Source: Geomonas sp. RF6 (GTDB lineage Bacteria; Desulfobacterota; Desulfuromonadia; Geobacterales; Geobacteraceae). Taken from it: a stretch of 64,000 bases of DNA. Positions 1 through 8,107 of this stretch are shown one piece after another (within the stretch, counting starts at the first letter, position 1; each line of letters begins with the position of its first letter). The notes under the pieces were generated by a model. The model saw only the letters and a list, made by a program, of their open reading frames with translations. It did no database searches and was not told the DNA's origin. The position numbers were made by a program, and so were the translations under genes. The stretch is taken from assembly GCF_021044625.1 (NCBI RefSeq), contig NZ_CP087999.1, positions 5,105,001 through 5,169,000 of the forward strand, written 5' to 3'.

Positions 1-2
1 TT

Positions 3-173
3 GCCGATCGTCTCTGGGCCAGCGCGAGCCAGGGGGGAAAACCGATCATGACCTGCGCGACCTGCCACGACGTCCACAACAAGAAAAACAAGGACAAGGC
101 GGGCTCCACCAACTATCTCCTTCTTGCCACCAACGAAGGTTCCGCGCTCTGCCTCTCCTGCCACATCAAGTAG
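3..173 (+). CDS. c-type cytochrome, C-terminal fragment (gene starts before the window)
   Basis: The frame is open from the window edge to the TAG at 171-173. The last 56 residues hold two heme-binding motifs, CATCH and CLSCH, the second four residues from the end. The spacing and the 'TCATCHDVHN' context are typical of the paired-CXXCH domains of periplasmic or outer-surface multiheme cytochromes in Geobacter. The rest of the protein lies outside the window, so heme number and function cannot be given. The next cytochrome gene starts about 80 bases downstream on the same strand, which suggests one electron-transfer operon. Confidence 0.85.
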   Translation, partial: ADRLWASASQGGKPIMTCATCHDVHNKKNKDKAGSTNYLLLATNEGSALCLSCHIK

Positions 174-255
174 TGAGCCGGAATGGGATCCGCGAGCCTG
201 GCCGCTCGCGTCGTCCCGTGAAGCAGCGAAAAAAATACTTCCAAAGGAGAGATAC

Positions 256-3200
256 ATGTTGAGAAAAGTAGGGTTACTACTGACCCTCGCGCTCGCGGTA
301 CCGAGCTTTGCCCAGGCCTGGACGGTCACGGGAAAGATCAGTTCGGGGCTGGGGTCATTGCAGGCAGGTGCCGGGTCCGTCGGTTTTGGGACCTATTCCA
401 CTGGCACCCCACGGGTCTATTCCATCACCAAGACCGGGAACACGCCGCGCATCGGCTACTTCAAGTCGACCGCCGCGTCCCAGAGCTTCACCGTGGCACC
501 GGCGACAGGGTACTCCCTGTCTCAGGTCGCCGTCGACGGTGTGAAAGTCGACCCGGTAAACGGCGCCTACGTGGTTGCCGCCGGAGCCCCGGCGAAAAAC
601 CACACCCTCGTCGTCTACTACACCGCGACCACGTACACAGTATCCGTCGTACAGCCGGGACATGGCGTGGTGACGCTTCAGGCACTTTCATCCGATCCGG
701 TGCCCAGGCCGATCGGCTCCATCAGCAAAGGCTCCATCAGCGGCCTCAAGTCGGGCGCTAAGGTGAGGATTACCGCCGCGCCGAATGCCGATTACAAGAT
801 CGTTAAGGACATAAACGGCAACGCCGTCACCGGCGTCTTCGAAGGGGAGGCGCGCACCTACGATGTCACCGTCACCGGCGACGCCACCTATAACCAGATC
901 GGGTTCGGCCTGGTAGCGACCATAAAGGCGGCACCGTACGCTGATAACTACAGTGGCGTGGTAGACAGCCCCGTCCCCATCACCATCACCGCCGCCAGCA
1001 TCACCAACGACGGCCCCGCCACCTACCAGTTCAGCGCCAATGGCGGTACTCTGGCACCGGTTGCCAACCACCCGGAAAAGAGACTCTTTACGCCTACGGC
1101 CACCACCGGCGTGAGCGTCACAGTGACGGCTACCAGCGCCTCCGGCGCCAGCGATTCGAAGGTCCTGAGCTTCAATGTGAAGAGCGCCGATCAGGCTTCC
1201 ATCGACGCCTGCACCGGTTGCCACTACAACCGCAACCCCCAGTTCGCCACCACTGCACCGCACAAGGATTTCACCGGCACCTGCGTCTCCTGCCACGTCA
1301 CGGCGCACTCGGCGACTCGCACCCACGTAAGCGCCCCCGCCTCTTCGTGCATCGTGTGCCACGACGCCGTCCAGACGAAGTTCAGCACCAGCCTGCACGG
1401 TACCCGCCCCGGCAAGGGTACCTTCTACAATGACGGCCTTGGCGACCCCAACGCCACCCCGCTGCAGCTCGGCTTCGGCAACTACGTCGACACCCCCTAC
1501 TCGGAGATCCCCTGCGCCAGCTGCCACAATGCGCAGGCCACGACCGTCGACGGGGTAGACACCTGGACCGCAGCCTCCTGCGTCGACTGCCACACCCCCG
1601 CAACCCCCGCAACGGCCGTTTCCCCCATGACCTGCTACGGCTGCCACAGCCGCCAAGCATATGAAGGAAGCCCGCAAGGGTTCGGTCTCTCCGACGTACA
1701 CTTCGCAGCGGGTATGAGCTGCGCCGCCTGCCACTCCTCCAGCGACATGCACGGCGACGGCACGGCAAAAACCAGCCTCCTCTCCCCGGGCGCCATCACC
1801 GCGGCCTGCGCCAACTGCCACGGGCTGAACAAGGCTCAGGGCCCGATCAGCAACATCCCGGAGCACGTCCAGCACATGGCGGACATCGACTGCTCCACCT
1901 GCCACATCCAGTCCGTGGTCGCCTGCTACAACTGCCACTTCGACAACGAAGGGATCAAGGACGGCAGCGTGACCCACCAGAAGTTCGCCAGCGCGCGCTT
2001 CGGCGGGCAGGGCGACAAGTCGTGGCGCTTCCTCGTGAACCGCGTCATGCCGGACGGCAAGACGAAGGTGTATCCCGGCTCCATGCAGAGCCTCATGGCC
2101 GACCAGACTGCAAAAGGTAGCAGCGCGGACGACGGCCAGGGTGTGACGTTTGTCTCCATCGCTCCGTACTACAGCCACTCCATCACCAGAACCGGCGCGC
2201 TCAGGTGCGTATCGTGCCATGGCACCGCCACCGCCACGAACCTTGCCGCGGGCGTTCCCGTCGACGTCGTGAAGTGGAAAGCGGCAGCAGGTGTCGCGGT
2301 AGCAGATCTGAGCACCGCATGGCAAGGGCCGAAAGGGGTAATCCCGGTCCCGCAGAACGTGAGCCTCCTGAAGTTCGACTTCGTTGACCTCGTGGATCCG
2401 AAAGGAACCTGGATGCCTGAGCAGATGAACGTGGCGAGCCCGCGCGTCCTCTTCAAGCGTGGCGCCGACGCGGTGCACATGCCGGACGAGTTCGTCAAGC
2501 CTCTTACCGATGCACAGATGGATGCGCTCTCCAGACCGTTCACCAGCGGCGCAACCACCCTTGCCACAGCACACACCGAGGCGAATCTGGCGGCACAAGG
2601 TTCCTGCGCGAACTGCCACACCAGCGTCACCCCGGCCCACAACGGCGGCTCTTCCCTCCAGAAGGCCCAGTACATCAGCACCGCCTCCTTGCCGGTCTCC
2701 TGCGCCGAATGCCACGCCGATACGGCAGCGAACAAGACCGCCCTCCCGCAGTATGCCGGGTCCGCCCACGGCAATACCGCTGGCGAAGCGTGGATTCACT
2801 TCGACTGGCGCAGCGCCAACCGCTCTGCCTGCGCCCGCTGCCACAACGGCACCGCATTCGTGGAGAAGCTTGGAAACGAGAACAACATCGCTAACGTCTT
2901 TCAGGCAAGCGATGTCCTCAAGCCCGCTGAGACCCTCGCATGCTCCGCCTGCCACACCGACGTCGCCACCGGCGCACTGCGCGATGCGGCTCCGGAGTTC
3001 ACCATCAACATGACGAACACCACTGCCACCTTCAACGTTGCCGGAGCTTCCGCCCTCTGTGCCCGCTGCCACAGCGGTCGCGAAACGGGTAACAGCATCA
3101 AGGCCGATACAAACACCACCGGCATCCGCGTCTTCGTCGACCCCCACTACCAGCCGGCTGCCGCCACCCTGTACAACAAGGGGTATGACTTCGGTCTGAA

Positions 3201-3657
3201 CGACGATCTCGGCGCTCACAAGAACCTCGGCGCCACCGGCCAGGGCCCCTGCGTAACCTGCCACATGCCCGGCAAGAACCACAGCTTTGCCGCTGCCGCT
3301 TGTATCACCTGCCACGACGGGACGAAGGCCCGGACCCTGGACGCAGCGCAGCTGAAAGCAGATTACGATGCCGCCCTCAACAACCTGAAGCTCGCGCTTG
3401 CCGCCAAGGGGATCCACTACGGGCCGGTACACCCCTTCTTCTTCACCGCACCGTACGTGGAAGGCGGTGCTAACACTCCCGTCACAGACTGGGCGGCGGC
3501 ATACGGCGCCGCAAACTGGAAGCACACCATGGGTGCGGCTTACAACTACAACCTGCTCTGGAGCGAGAAGGGCGCCTATGCCCACAACTACAGCTACGCG
3601 ATGAAGCTCATAAACGATTCCATCGACTTCATAAGCGACGGCGCGCTCGGCCTGTAA
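256..3657 (+). CDS. secreted multiheme c-type cytochrome, 18 CXXCH motifs
   Basis: The 1133-residue protein starts at ATG 256, behind a good ribosome site (AAAGGAGA, 242-249) and with a Sec signal peptide (MLRKVGLLLTLALAVPSFAQA). A further in-frame start upstream would overlap the preceding gene and hide the signal. Residues about 20-320 lack hemes and look like beta-rich repeat or Ig-like modules (PVPITITAASITNDG and similar). Eighteen CXXCH motifs follow, from CTGCH to CITCH, then a heme-free helical tail of about 130 residues. Family knowledge points to periplasmic or extracellular electron transfer. The electron partner is unknown and no close named homologue is recognised. It probably shares an operon with the split-Soret type cytochrome downstream. 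Confidence 0.9.
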   Translation: MLRKVGLLLTLALAVPSFAQAWTVTGKISSGLGSLQAGAGSVGFGTYSTGTPRVYSITKTGNTPRIGYFKSTAASQSFTVAPATGYSLSQVAVDGVKVDPVNGAYVVAAGAPAKNHTLVVYYTATTYTVSVVQPGHGVVTLQALSSDPVPRPIGSISKGSISGLKSGAKVRITAAPNADYKIVKDINGNAVTGVFEGEARTYDVTVTGDATYNQIGFGLVATIKAAPYADNYSGVVDSPVPITITAASITNDGPATYQFSANGGTLAPVANHPEKRLFTPTATTGVSVTVTATSASGASDSKVLSFNVKSADQASIDACTGCHYNRNPQFATTAPHKDFTGTCVSCHVTAHSATRTHVSAPASSCIVCHDAVQTKFSTSLHGTRPGKGTFYNDGLGDPNATPLQLGFGNYVDTPYSEIPCASCHNAQATTVDGVDTWTAASCVDCHTPATPATAVSPMTCYGCHSRQAYEGSPQGFGLSDVHFAAGMSCAACHSSSDMHGDGTAKTSLLSPGAITAACANCHGLNKAQGPISNIPEHVQHMADIDCSTCHIQSVVACYNCHFDNEGIKDGSVTHQKFASARFGGQGDKSWRFLVNRVMPDGKTKVYPGSMQSLMADQTAKGSSADDGQGVTFVSIAPYYSHSITRTGALRCVSCHGTATATNLAAGVPVDVVKWKAAAGVAVADLSTAWQGPKGVIPVPQNVSLLKFDFVDLVDPKGTWMPEQMNVASPRVLFKRGADAVHMPDEFVKPLTDAQMDALSRPFTSGATTLATAHTEANLAAQGSCANCHTSVTPAHNGGSSLQKAQYISTASLPVSCAECHADTAANKTALPQYAGSAHGNTAGEAWIHFDWRSANRSACARCHNGTAFVEKLGNENNIANVFQASDVLKPAETLACSACHTDVATGALRDAAPEFTINMTNTTATFNVAGASALCARCHSGRETGNSIKADTNTTGIRVFVDPHYQPAAATLYNKGYDFGLNDDLGAHKNLGATGQGPCVTCHMPGKNHSFAAAACITCHDGTKARTLDAAQLKADYDAALNNLKLALAAKGIHYGPVHPFFFTAPYVEGGANTPVTDWAAAYGAANWKHTMGAAYNYNLLWSEKGAYAHNYSYAMKLINDSIDFISDGALGL

Positions 3658-3741
3658 CGACGAAGAAACTGCAATCCAGCAGTCAGAGATGCAAATCAAA
3701 TAATGACCGATCGCCCAGCGATCTCGAAAAGGAGAGAATTA

Positions 3742-4665
3742 ATGGAAGAGAAAAAAGAAGGTCTGTCCCGGCGCAGTTTCCTCAGCAACACGGCAGTGGG
3801 TGCCATTGGCCTTGCCGCCGTCGGCTTCACTGCGGGGTCTCTGGTCAATCCCCGTGAGGCCGAGGCTGCCACCCCGTCGATAGGTACGGCTGATTTCCCG
3901 CTCCCGACCGTCGCAATTGACGTTGAAAAGGTTCGGCAGTACGGCTACTACTGCTACAAAAGCTATAGTGGCTGCGGCCTCGGCTCCGCGCGCGCTCTGC
4001 TCGCAGGCATCCTCGATGCCCACACCAGGGGAGGCACCGACCCCAAGCGCTGGGTCGACGTCCCCCTCAATCTTTACGCCTGGTGCAACGGTGGCGGAGC
4101 TGGCGGCTGGGGCACACTGTGCGGCGCGATCGCCGGCTCCGCCGGGGTGCTGAACCTTATGAATCTGCACGGCACTCACGCCAGCAAGGTGTTCGAATGG
4201 TACACGAAGCAGAACTTCCCGCTGGCCGGCCTCGACAGTTACGACGGGTCAGTGGTTTTCCCGACCGCTTTCCCTGCGGAAGTAGCCGTCCCGCGTCCGA
4301 TACCGGATGCCGAGGTGAAAGGGCATGCGGTGACCGACTCGCCGCTGTGCCACATCTCGGTCAGCAAGTGGCTCGCCGCAGCCCATGTGAAACTGGGGGA
4401 TACGGACGGCGGGAGTCCGGCGAGAGGTCTGAAAGAAGACCGTTGCGCCAAGGTAACCGGCGATACCGCCGCCTACACGGCCGCCCTCCTGAACGAGACG
4501 ATTGTGAATAAGACGAACCCGTCCGCTTGGGCCAAACCCGCCGCCATGGCCGGCTGCTTCGATTGCCATGATCCTTCCGGGACGGCAGGTCTGACGAAAA
4601 AGGATGCGCAGACGAAGATGGACTGCCTCCCCTGCCATACCGAGCCGACCTCCGGCAGGAAGTAA
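3742..4665 (+). CDS. Tat-exported split-Soret-like cytochrome (C_GCAxxG_C_C family)
   Basis: The start at ATG 3742 is preferred because AAAAGGAGAG lies just upstream; an in-frame ATG at 3703 lacks such a site. The 307-residue protein opens with a twin-arginine signal (LSRRSFLSNTAVGAIGLAA) ending near the AEA site. The middle carries the C...GCGLGSARALL and GWGTLCGAIAGSAGVLNL segments of the C_GCAxxG_C_C family, to which split-Soret cytochrome c belongs. The tail has two heme motifs, CFDCH and CLPCH. Tat export suits a protein that folds or takes a cofactor before secretion. The tat genes immediately downstream make it a likely Tat client. Its redox partner cannot be read from the sequence. 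Confidence 0.85.
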   Translation: MEEKKEGLSRRSFLSNTAVGAIGLAAVGFTAGSLVNPREAEAATPSIGTADFPLPTVAIDVEKVRQYGYYCYKSYSGCGLGSARALLAGILDAHTRGGTDPKRWVDVPLNLYAWCNGGGAGGWGTLCGAIAGSAGVLNLMNLHGTHASKVFEWYTKQNFPLAGLDSYDGSVVFPTAFPAEVAVPRPIPDAEVKGHAVTDSPLCHISVSKWLAAAHVKLGDTDGGSPARGLKEDRCAKVTGDTAAYTAALLNETIVNKTNPSAWAKPAAMAGCFDCHDPSGTAGLTKKDAQTKMDCLPCHTEPTSGRK

Positions 4666-4702
4666 CCGCACACTGAAATAGAACCCTTGCAATGCGCAAA
4701 TT

Positions 4703-4724
4703 GGGCGGGCCGCGAGGCCCGCCC
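4703..4724 (+). terminator. GC-rich hairpin between cytochrome and tatA
   Basis: A perfect inverted repeat, GGGCGGGCC and GGCCCGCCC around a CGCGA-type loop, lies between the cytochrome stop and the tatA ribosome site. The bases after it (ACGTTTCC) are only weakly T-rich, so it may be a partial terminator or an mRNA-stabilising hairpin that sets the relative expression of the cytochrome and tat genes. Confidence 0.45.
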
Positions 4725-4758
4725 ACGTTTCCGCTGCAATAACTTTAGGGAGAAAGTG

Positions 4759-4926
4759 ATGTTTGGATTCGGAATGCCGCAGTTGGCAATCATACTTTTA
4801 ATCGTCCTCGTCCTCTTTGGAGCCAACCGTCTGCCTGAAATAGGCGGTGCATTCGGGAAATCGCTCCGTAACTTCAAAAACGCATCCGAAGGCCGTGATA
4901 TCGAGATCAAGCCCGAAGAAAACTGA
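4759..4926 (+). CDS. tatA: Sec-independent translocase subunit TatA/E (first copy)
   Basis: Fifty-five residues, from ATG 4759 behind AGGGAGA (4747-4753); the frame extends further upstream, but the conserved family start is MFGFGMPQL. One N-terminal membrane helix (LAIILLIVLVLFGANRLPEIG) carries the FG hinge, followed by the amphipathic helix GGAFGKSLRNFKNA and a short charged tail. TatA forms the protein-conducting assembly of the twin-arginine translocase in the inner membrane. It sits just after a Tat-signal cytochrome and 36 bases before tatC. The short tail resembles TatA or TatE rather than TatB. Confidence 0.92.
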   Translation: MFGFGMPQLAIILLIVLVLFGANRLPEIGGAFGKSLRNFKNASEGRDIEIKPEEN

Positions 4927-4962
4927 CCCGGCCGGTTTCTTTTTGACGAAAGAAGGTCTCAC

Positions 4963-5805
4963 ATGACTGATAGCAAAACGCTGACTTGGATTGAACACCT
5001 GACGGAGCTGAGAAAAAGGCTGATAGTCATGGTTGTGGCCTTGGTGATCGGTATGGGAGTGGCCTGGAACTTCTCCGGCGCCCTCCTCGAATTCGTTCAG
5101 CGGCCGCTGACGGGCCACACCTATCTTACAGGGATCAAGAAAGAGGTGTACCTCCAGGTAAAGGAGCTCTCCCCCGCCCTTTACGGCCATTATAAGCTCG
5201 AGCAGGAGATCGCCACCGCCCCCAAAAGGCACCTTCTCAACTACAGCGCACCGCTGGAACCGTTCTTCGTCCAGTGCAAGCTTTCCATGATGGCCGGGTT
5301 GATACTGGTCTTACCGGTGATCTTTCATCAGGTGTGGCTTTTCATTGCGCCGGGACTCACCGCCAGGGAACGCCGCATGGTGGTGCCCGTTGTCGCCGCA
5401 GCCTCCCTCGCTTTCTGTGTGGGGGCGGCGTTTTTCCTGACGGTGATCTGGCCGGTGATCATCAACTTCTCCCTCTCCTACGAGGCGGCGGGGTTGCAGG
5501 GTTGGTTCAACATCACAGCCTACATCAACTTCTGCCTACGCCTGATTCTGGTCTTCGGCCTGATCTTCGAGCTTCCCGTCCTCACCCTGGTACTCACGCG
5601 CTTTGGACTGGTCAGCTACCAGCTTTTAGCCCCCAAGCGGAAATACGCCCTTTTGGCGAGTTCCATCGTCGCCGCCTTTCACGCGGACCTGATCACCATG
5701 TTCGTGATCATGATCCCCATGTACCTGATGTACGAGATCAGCATTTGGACCGCGTTGATCTTTGGTAAAAGGGAGAAACTCGCGCCTGTGCCTGTTCCTG
5801 CCTGA
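4963..5805 (+). CDS. tatC: Sec-independent translocase subunit TatC
   Basis: A 280-residue protein with six predicted membrane helices and the TatC N-terminal signature HLTELRKRL; TatC is the receptor for twin-arginine signals. It is about 30 residues longer than common TatC because the first periplasmic loop (about residues 48-90, ending in SAPLEPFFVQCKLS) is enlarged. The usual TPPD-type segment before the last helices is replaced by AAFHADLITMF. These departures suggest a divergent branch, perhaps tuned to its local client, but the overall fold signature is clear. It is flanked by two tatA-type genes on the same strand. Confidence 0.93.
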   Translation: MTDSKTLTWIEHLTELRKRLIVMVVALVIGMGVAWNFSGALLEFVQRPLTGHTYLTGIKKEVYLQVKELSPALYGHYKLEQEIATAPKRHLLNYSAPLEPFFVQCKLSMMAGLILVLPVIFHQVWLFIAPGLTARERRMVVPVVAAASLAFCVGAAFFLTVIWPVIINFSLSYEAAGLQGWFNITAYINFCLRLILVFGLIFELPVLTLVLTRFGLVSYQLLAPKRKYALLASSIVAAFHADLITMFVIMIPMYLMYEISIWTALIFGKREKLAPVPVPA

Positions 5806-5878
5806 GCGGATGACTGTAGCATCTTTTGCTGTTGTGCAAGATGGCCCCACTTTTAGAAGTGCAAATAGGAGGTAGGAC

Positions 5879-6073
5879 ATGTTTGGAATCGGCATGCCGG
5901 AAATGGTAATCGTCATGGTCATCATGTTGGTGATCTTCGGCCCGGGGAAGCTCCCCCAACTCGGTGCGTCGCTTGGTGGCGCAATCAGGAGCTTCAAGAC
6001 GGCCTCGGAAGAAGAGCCGAAGGAGATCAGCTGCAAAGAAGAGTGCAAACAAGAGTGCAAAAACGAGCAGTAG
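5879..6073 (+). CDS. tatA: TatA/E family protein with a cysteine-bearing tail (second copy)
   Basis: Sixty-four residues from ATG 5879, with GGAGGT just upstream. The TatA pattern is clear: a membrane helix (MVIVMVIMLVIFG), the FGPGKLPQLG hinge and an amphipathic helix GGAIRSFKTA. The tail is unusual for TatA because it holds three cysteines in a heptad-like pattern (SCKEECKQECKNEQ). On the usual topology they would face the cytoplasm and could bind metal or form disulfides; this is inference. Two different tatA genes flanking tatC suggest a division of labour. A strong terminator follows. Confidence 0.9.
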   Translation: MFGIGMPEMVIVMVIMLVIFGPGKLPQLGASLGGAIRSFKTASEEEPKEISCKEECKQECKNEQ

Positions 6074-6100
6074 GTGCTCTGAAAAAGATGAATGAACGAA

Positions 6101-6137
6101 AGAGCCCGTCTCTCCATGGGGAGGCGGGCTCTCTTTT
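6101..6137. terminator. bidirectional intrinsic terminator
   Basis: The inverted repeat AGAGCCCG...CGGGCTCT with extra CTCC/GGAG pairing is followed by TTTTT on the plus strand. It lies between the convergent tatA and DUF4385 genes and could end both transcripts. Confidence 0.85.
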
Positions 6138-6590
6138 TCATACCCCTTCGTACAACTCCCGGTGCCTCTTCTTTAGCTCACTATAGTGGCTGTCTTCCCG
6201 AACCTTCTGCCACATCTCGTAGAATATAGCGGCCGAAGCCGCCTTCACCTGATCTTCTTCCCGCGGCAAGTGGATGCCGTCGCTGTCGTACTTCCGTCCG
6301 GAGCGGTGATTGGCGTACCGCCTCGACCTGGTGTACCCCATCTGGAGGAACTTGCGCGCCATGTCCATCCCCACGAAATCTCCCTGAGCGCTGTACTCCA
6401 GGAAGAGCCGGTAGATCCTCTCGGCAGATTGCCTCGCGAGGTCGGGAGTCTTGAAGCGCCAGTACGGAAGAATCTCGCTCTTGTAAGGCTCCACAAGCAG
6501 CACCCCCTGCTCCCCCTTCCCGATCCGGTAAAGCTCCGGGTGCTTTCTGAAGTCGATACTGGAGAAGTCGAGGGTGTAGTCAAAAGTCAT
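6138..6590 (-). CDS. DUF4385 family protein
   Basis: The 150-residue protein matches the DUF4385 family over its full length: an N-terminal YRIGKGEQGVLLVEPYKSE stretch, ILPYWRFKTP, then DFVGMDMARKFLQMGYTR and RRYANHRSGRKYD. Many conserved Arg, Lys and Tyr residues suggest a nucleic-acid or nucleotide ligand, but no function is established for the family as far as I know. No signal peptide or membrane helix is seen, so it should be cytoplasmic. It stands between the tat terminator and a VOC-fold gene on the same strand. The start is the most upstream ATG, and a DYTLDFSSIDF N-terminus fits the family. Confidence 0.85.
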   Translation of the reverse strand: MTFDYTLDFSSIDFRKHPELYRIGKGEQGVLLVEPYKSEILPYWRFKTPDLARQSAERIYRLFLEYSAQGDFVGMDMARKFLQMGYTRSRRYANHRSGRKYDSDGIHLPREEDQVKAASAAIFYEMWQKVREDSHYSELKKRHRELYEGV

Positions 6591-6643
6591 GGTTGCAGAT
6601 GGGCGTCTTCACTTTGCCCCAGCCAGTGCCCGACTTTCTACGC

Positions 6644-7018
6644 CTACATCGAGTGCAGGCCGATGGCGTTCCCTTCCGTATCAAACACGATCGATATGAA
6701 GCCGTACTGGCCGATGGAGGTCTTGCTGCGCTGCACCTCGCCACCGGCAGACGCTACGCGCCCTTCCTCGACAGCGCAGTCATCGCAATGGAAGTAGACC
6801 AGCGTCCCGCTCCCTCCGGAGGGGCACCCTTCCATCTTCACCAGCGCACCGGACGCGCCGTACGTTCCCATGTCGGCCGGAAACGCCCACAACTCCGGTC
6901 CCGGAAATGGCGACTCCAGCCTTTGCAGCGTGATCTGAAACACCGACTCGTAGAAGCGCCGTGCGCGCTCCATGTCCTGCACATAGATTTCGAACCAGGC
7001 AATGGGATTACCTTTCAT
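6644..7018 (-). CDS. VOC (glyoxalase/bleomycin resistance) family protein
   Basis: The start chosen is ATG 7018 (MKGNPIAWFEIYVQDM) because AGGAGA lies just upstream; a longer reading frame adds low-quality sequence. The 124 residues form one VOC unit: WFEIYVQDMERARRFYESVF, a central VYFHCDDC strand and a terminal YGFISIVFDTEGNAIGLHS. The family uses paired beta-alpha-beta-beta-beta units and often a metal site to act on small molecules. This short form is of the type annotated only as glyoxalase-like. Substrate unknown. It lies about 50 bases upstream of the DUF4385 gene on the same strand, so co-transcription is possible. Confidence 0.85.
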   Translation of the reverse strand: MKGNPIAWFEIYVQDMERARRFYESVFQITLQRLESPFPGPELWAFPADMGTYGASGALVKMEGCPSGGSGTLVYFHCDDCAVEEGRVASAGGEVQRSKTSIGQYGFISIVFDTEGNAIGLHSM

Positions 7019-7161
7019 TACTGTATCTCCTGTGAATGGCCTAAGGGCATGTTTGCAACTCACCGGACCGTTGCAGTACCTCAGAATGTCGCGCCGCAAC
7101 TTGCAGTGGCGTTCGCGGCTACACCTAAGGATATTTTCCACTGCTGGTCCTGCTCCTGTAA

Positions 7162-7943
7162 AGGGGAACCCGTACAGTTTATTTAAAAGGGATACGGAAA
7201 TGGGGGGGAGGAGACGTGAGCTGACATGTAGGCCGGAATAAGCGCTAGCGTTTCCGGCATCCGCTGGGGCGCGGCTGCGTCTGTGGTGGACTGCCGGGAA
7301 CGCCTGGCGGCTTATCCCGGCCTACGGTGACTCGATGGGCTCGACGTTGTCGTTGCTGCCGCAGGTTGGGGAACCGATACTTTTTTAGGATGGTTAGGGT
7401 AATGGGGGGGGGGAGACGTGAACTGACATGTAGGCCGGAATAAGCGCTAGCGTTTCCGGCATCCACTGGGGCGCGGCTGCGTCTGCGGTGGACTGCCGGG
7501 AACGCCTGGCGGCTTATCCCGGCCTACGGTGACTGGGTAGGCTCGACGTTTTCGTTGCTGCCGCAGGTTGGGGAACCGATACAGCTTGTTTAAGATGATT
7601 ACGGTAATGGGGGGAGGAGACGTGAAGTGACATGTAGGCCGGAATAAGCGCTAGCGTTTCCGGCATCCCCTGGGGCGCGGCTGCGTCTGTGGTGGACTGC
7701 CGGGAACGCCTGGCGGCTTATCCCGGCCTACGGTGACTCGATAGGCTCGACGTTTTCGTTGCTGCGGCAGGTTGGGGAACCGATACAGCTTGTTTAAGAT
7801 GGTTACGGTAATGGGGGGAGGAGACGTGAAGTGACATGTAGGCCGGAATAAGCGCTAGCGTTTCCGGCATCCGCTGGGGCGCGGCTGCGTCTGTGGTGGA
7901 CTGCCGGGAACGCCTGGCGGCTTATCCCGGCCTACGGTGACTC
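7162..7943. repeat. 203-bp tandem repeat, about 3.8 units, each carrying a REP/BIME pair
   Basis: Units begin with GGGGAACC(G)ATACAG at about 7162, 7368, 7570 and 7774; spacing is 202-204 bases apart from the slightly longer first unit. Each holds a poly-G run of variable length, the half-site GTAGGCCGGAATAAGC...TTTCCGGCA, a GC-rich spacer and the opposite half-site TGCCGGGAACGC...CCCGGCCTAC. Units differ at only a few positions, so amplification is recent. No convincing protein is encoded. It fills the gap between the divergently oriented VOC-side region and the recG 3' end. Confidence 0.9.
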
Positions 7944-8107
7944 GCCCCCCCCCTTCCACGGAGGGAGCTTTTATCGGAGGGACGCGTGCAGGCAAGCGAT
8001 TTTGGTGGTTTGCGGCAGGGGATCGTTACGCGATGGACGCACGTGGACTGCCGGGAACGCCTCGCGGCTTATCCCGGCCTACGGTGACTCGCCAGGCGCA
8101 ACGCCGG
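7944..8107. repeat. poly-C edge and solitary REP half-site next to recG
   Basis: After the tandem array comes a run of C (from 7944), then unique sequence and a single half-site TGCCGGGAACGCCTCG...CCCGGCCTAC at 8049-8082, which is the right half of the BIME in the array. It ends at the recG stop codon. No gene seen. Confidence 0.75.

Noticed and set aside
688-3699. Long open frame opposite the 18-heme cytochrome
   Set aside because: It is the antisense of a coding frame with GC-rich third positions; its composition and lack of domain fit a shadow, and CXXCH periodicity belongs to the plus strand.
7162-7943. CRISPR array
   Set aside because: The period is 203 bases with almost identical sequence throughout, not short repeats with unique spacers, and no cas genes are near.
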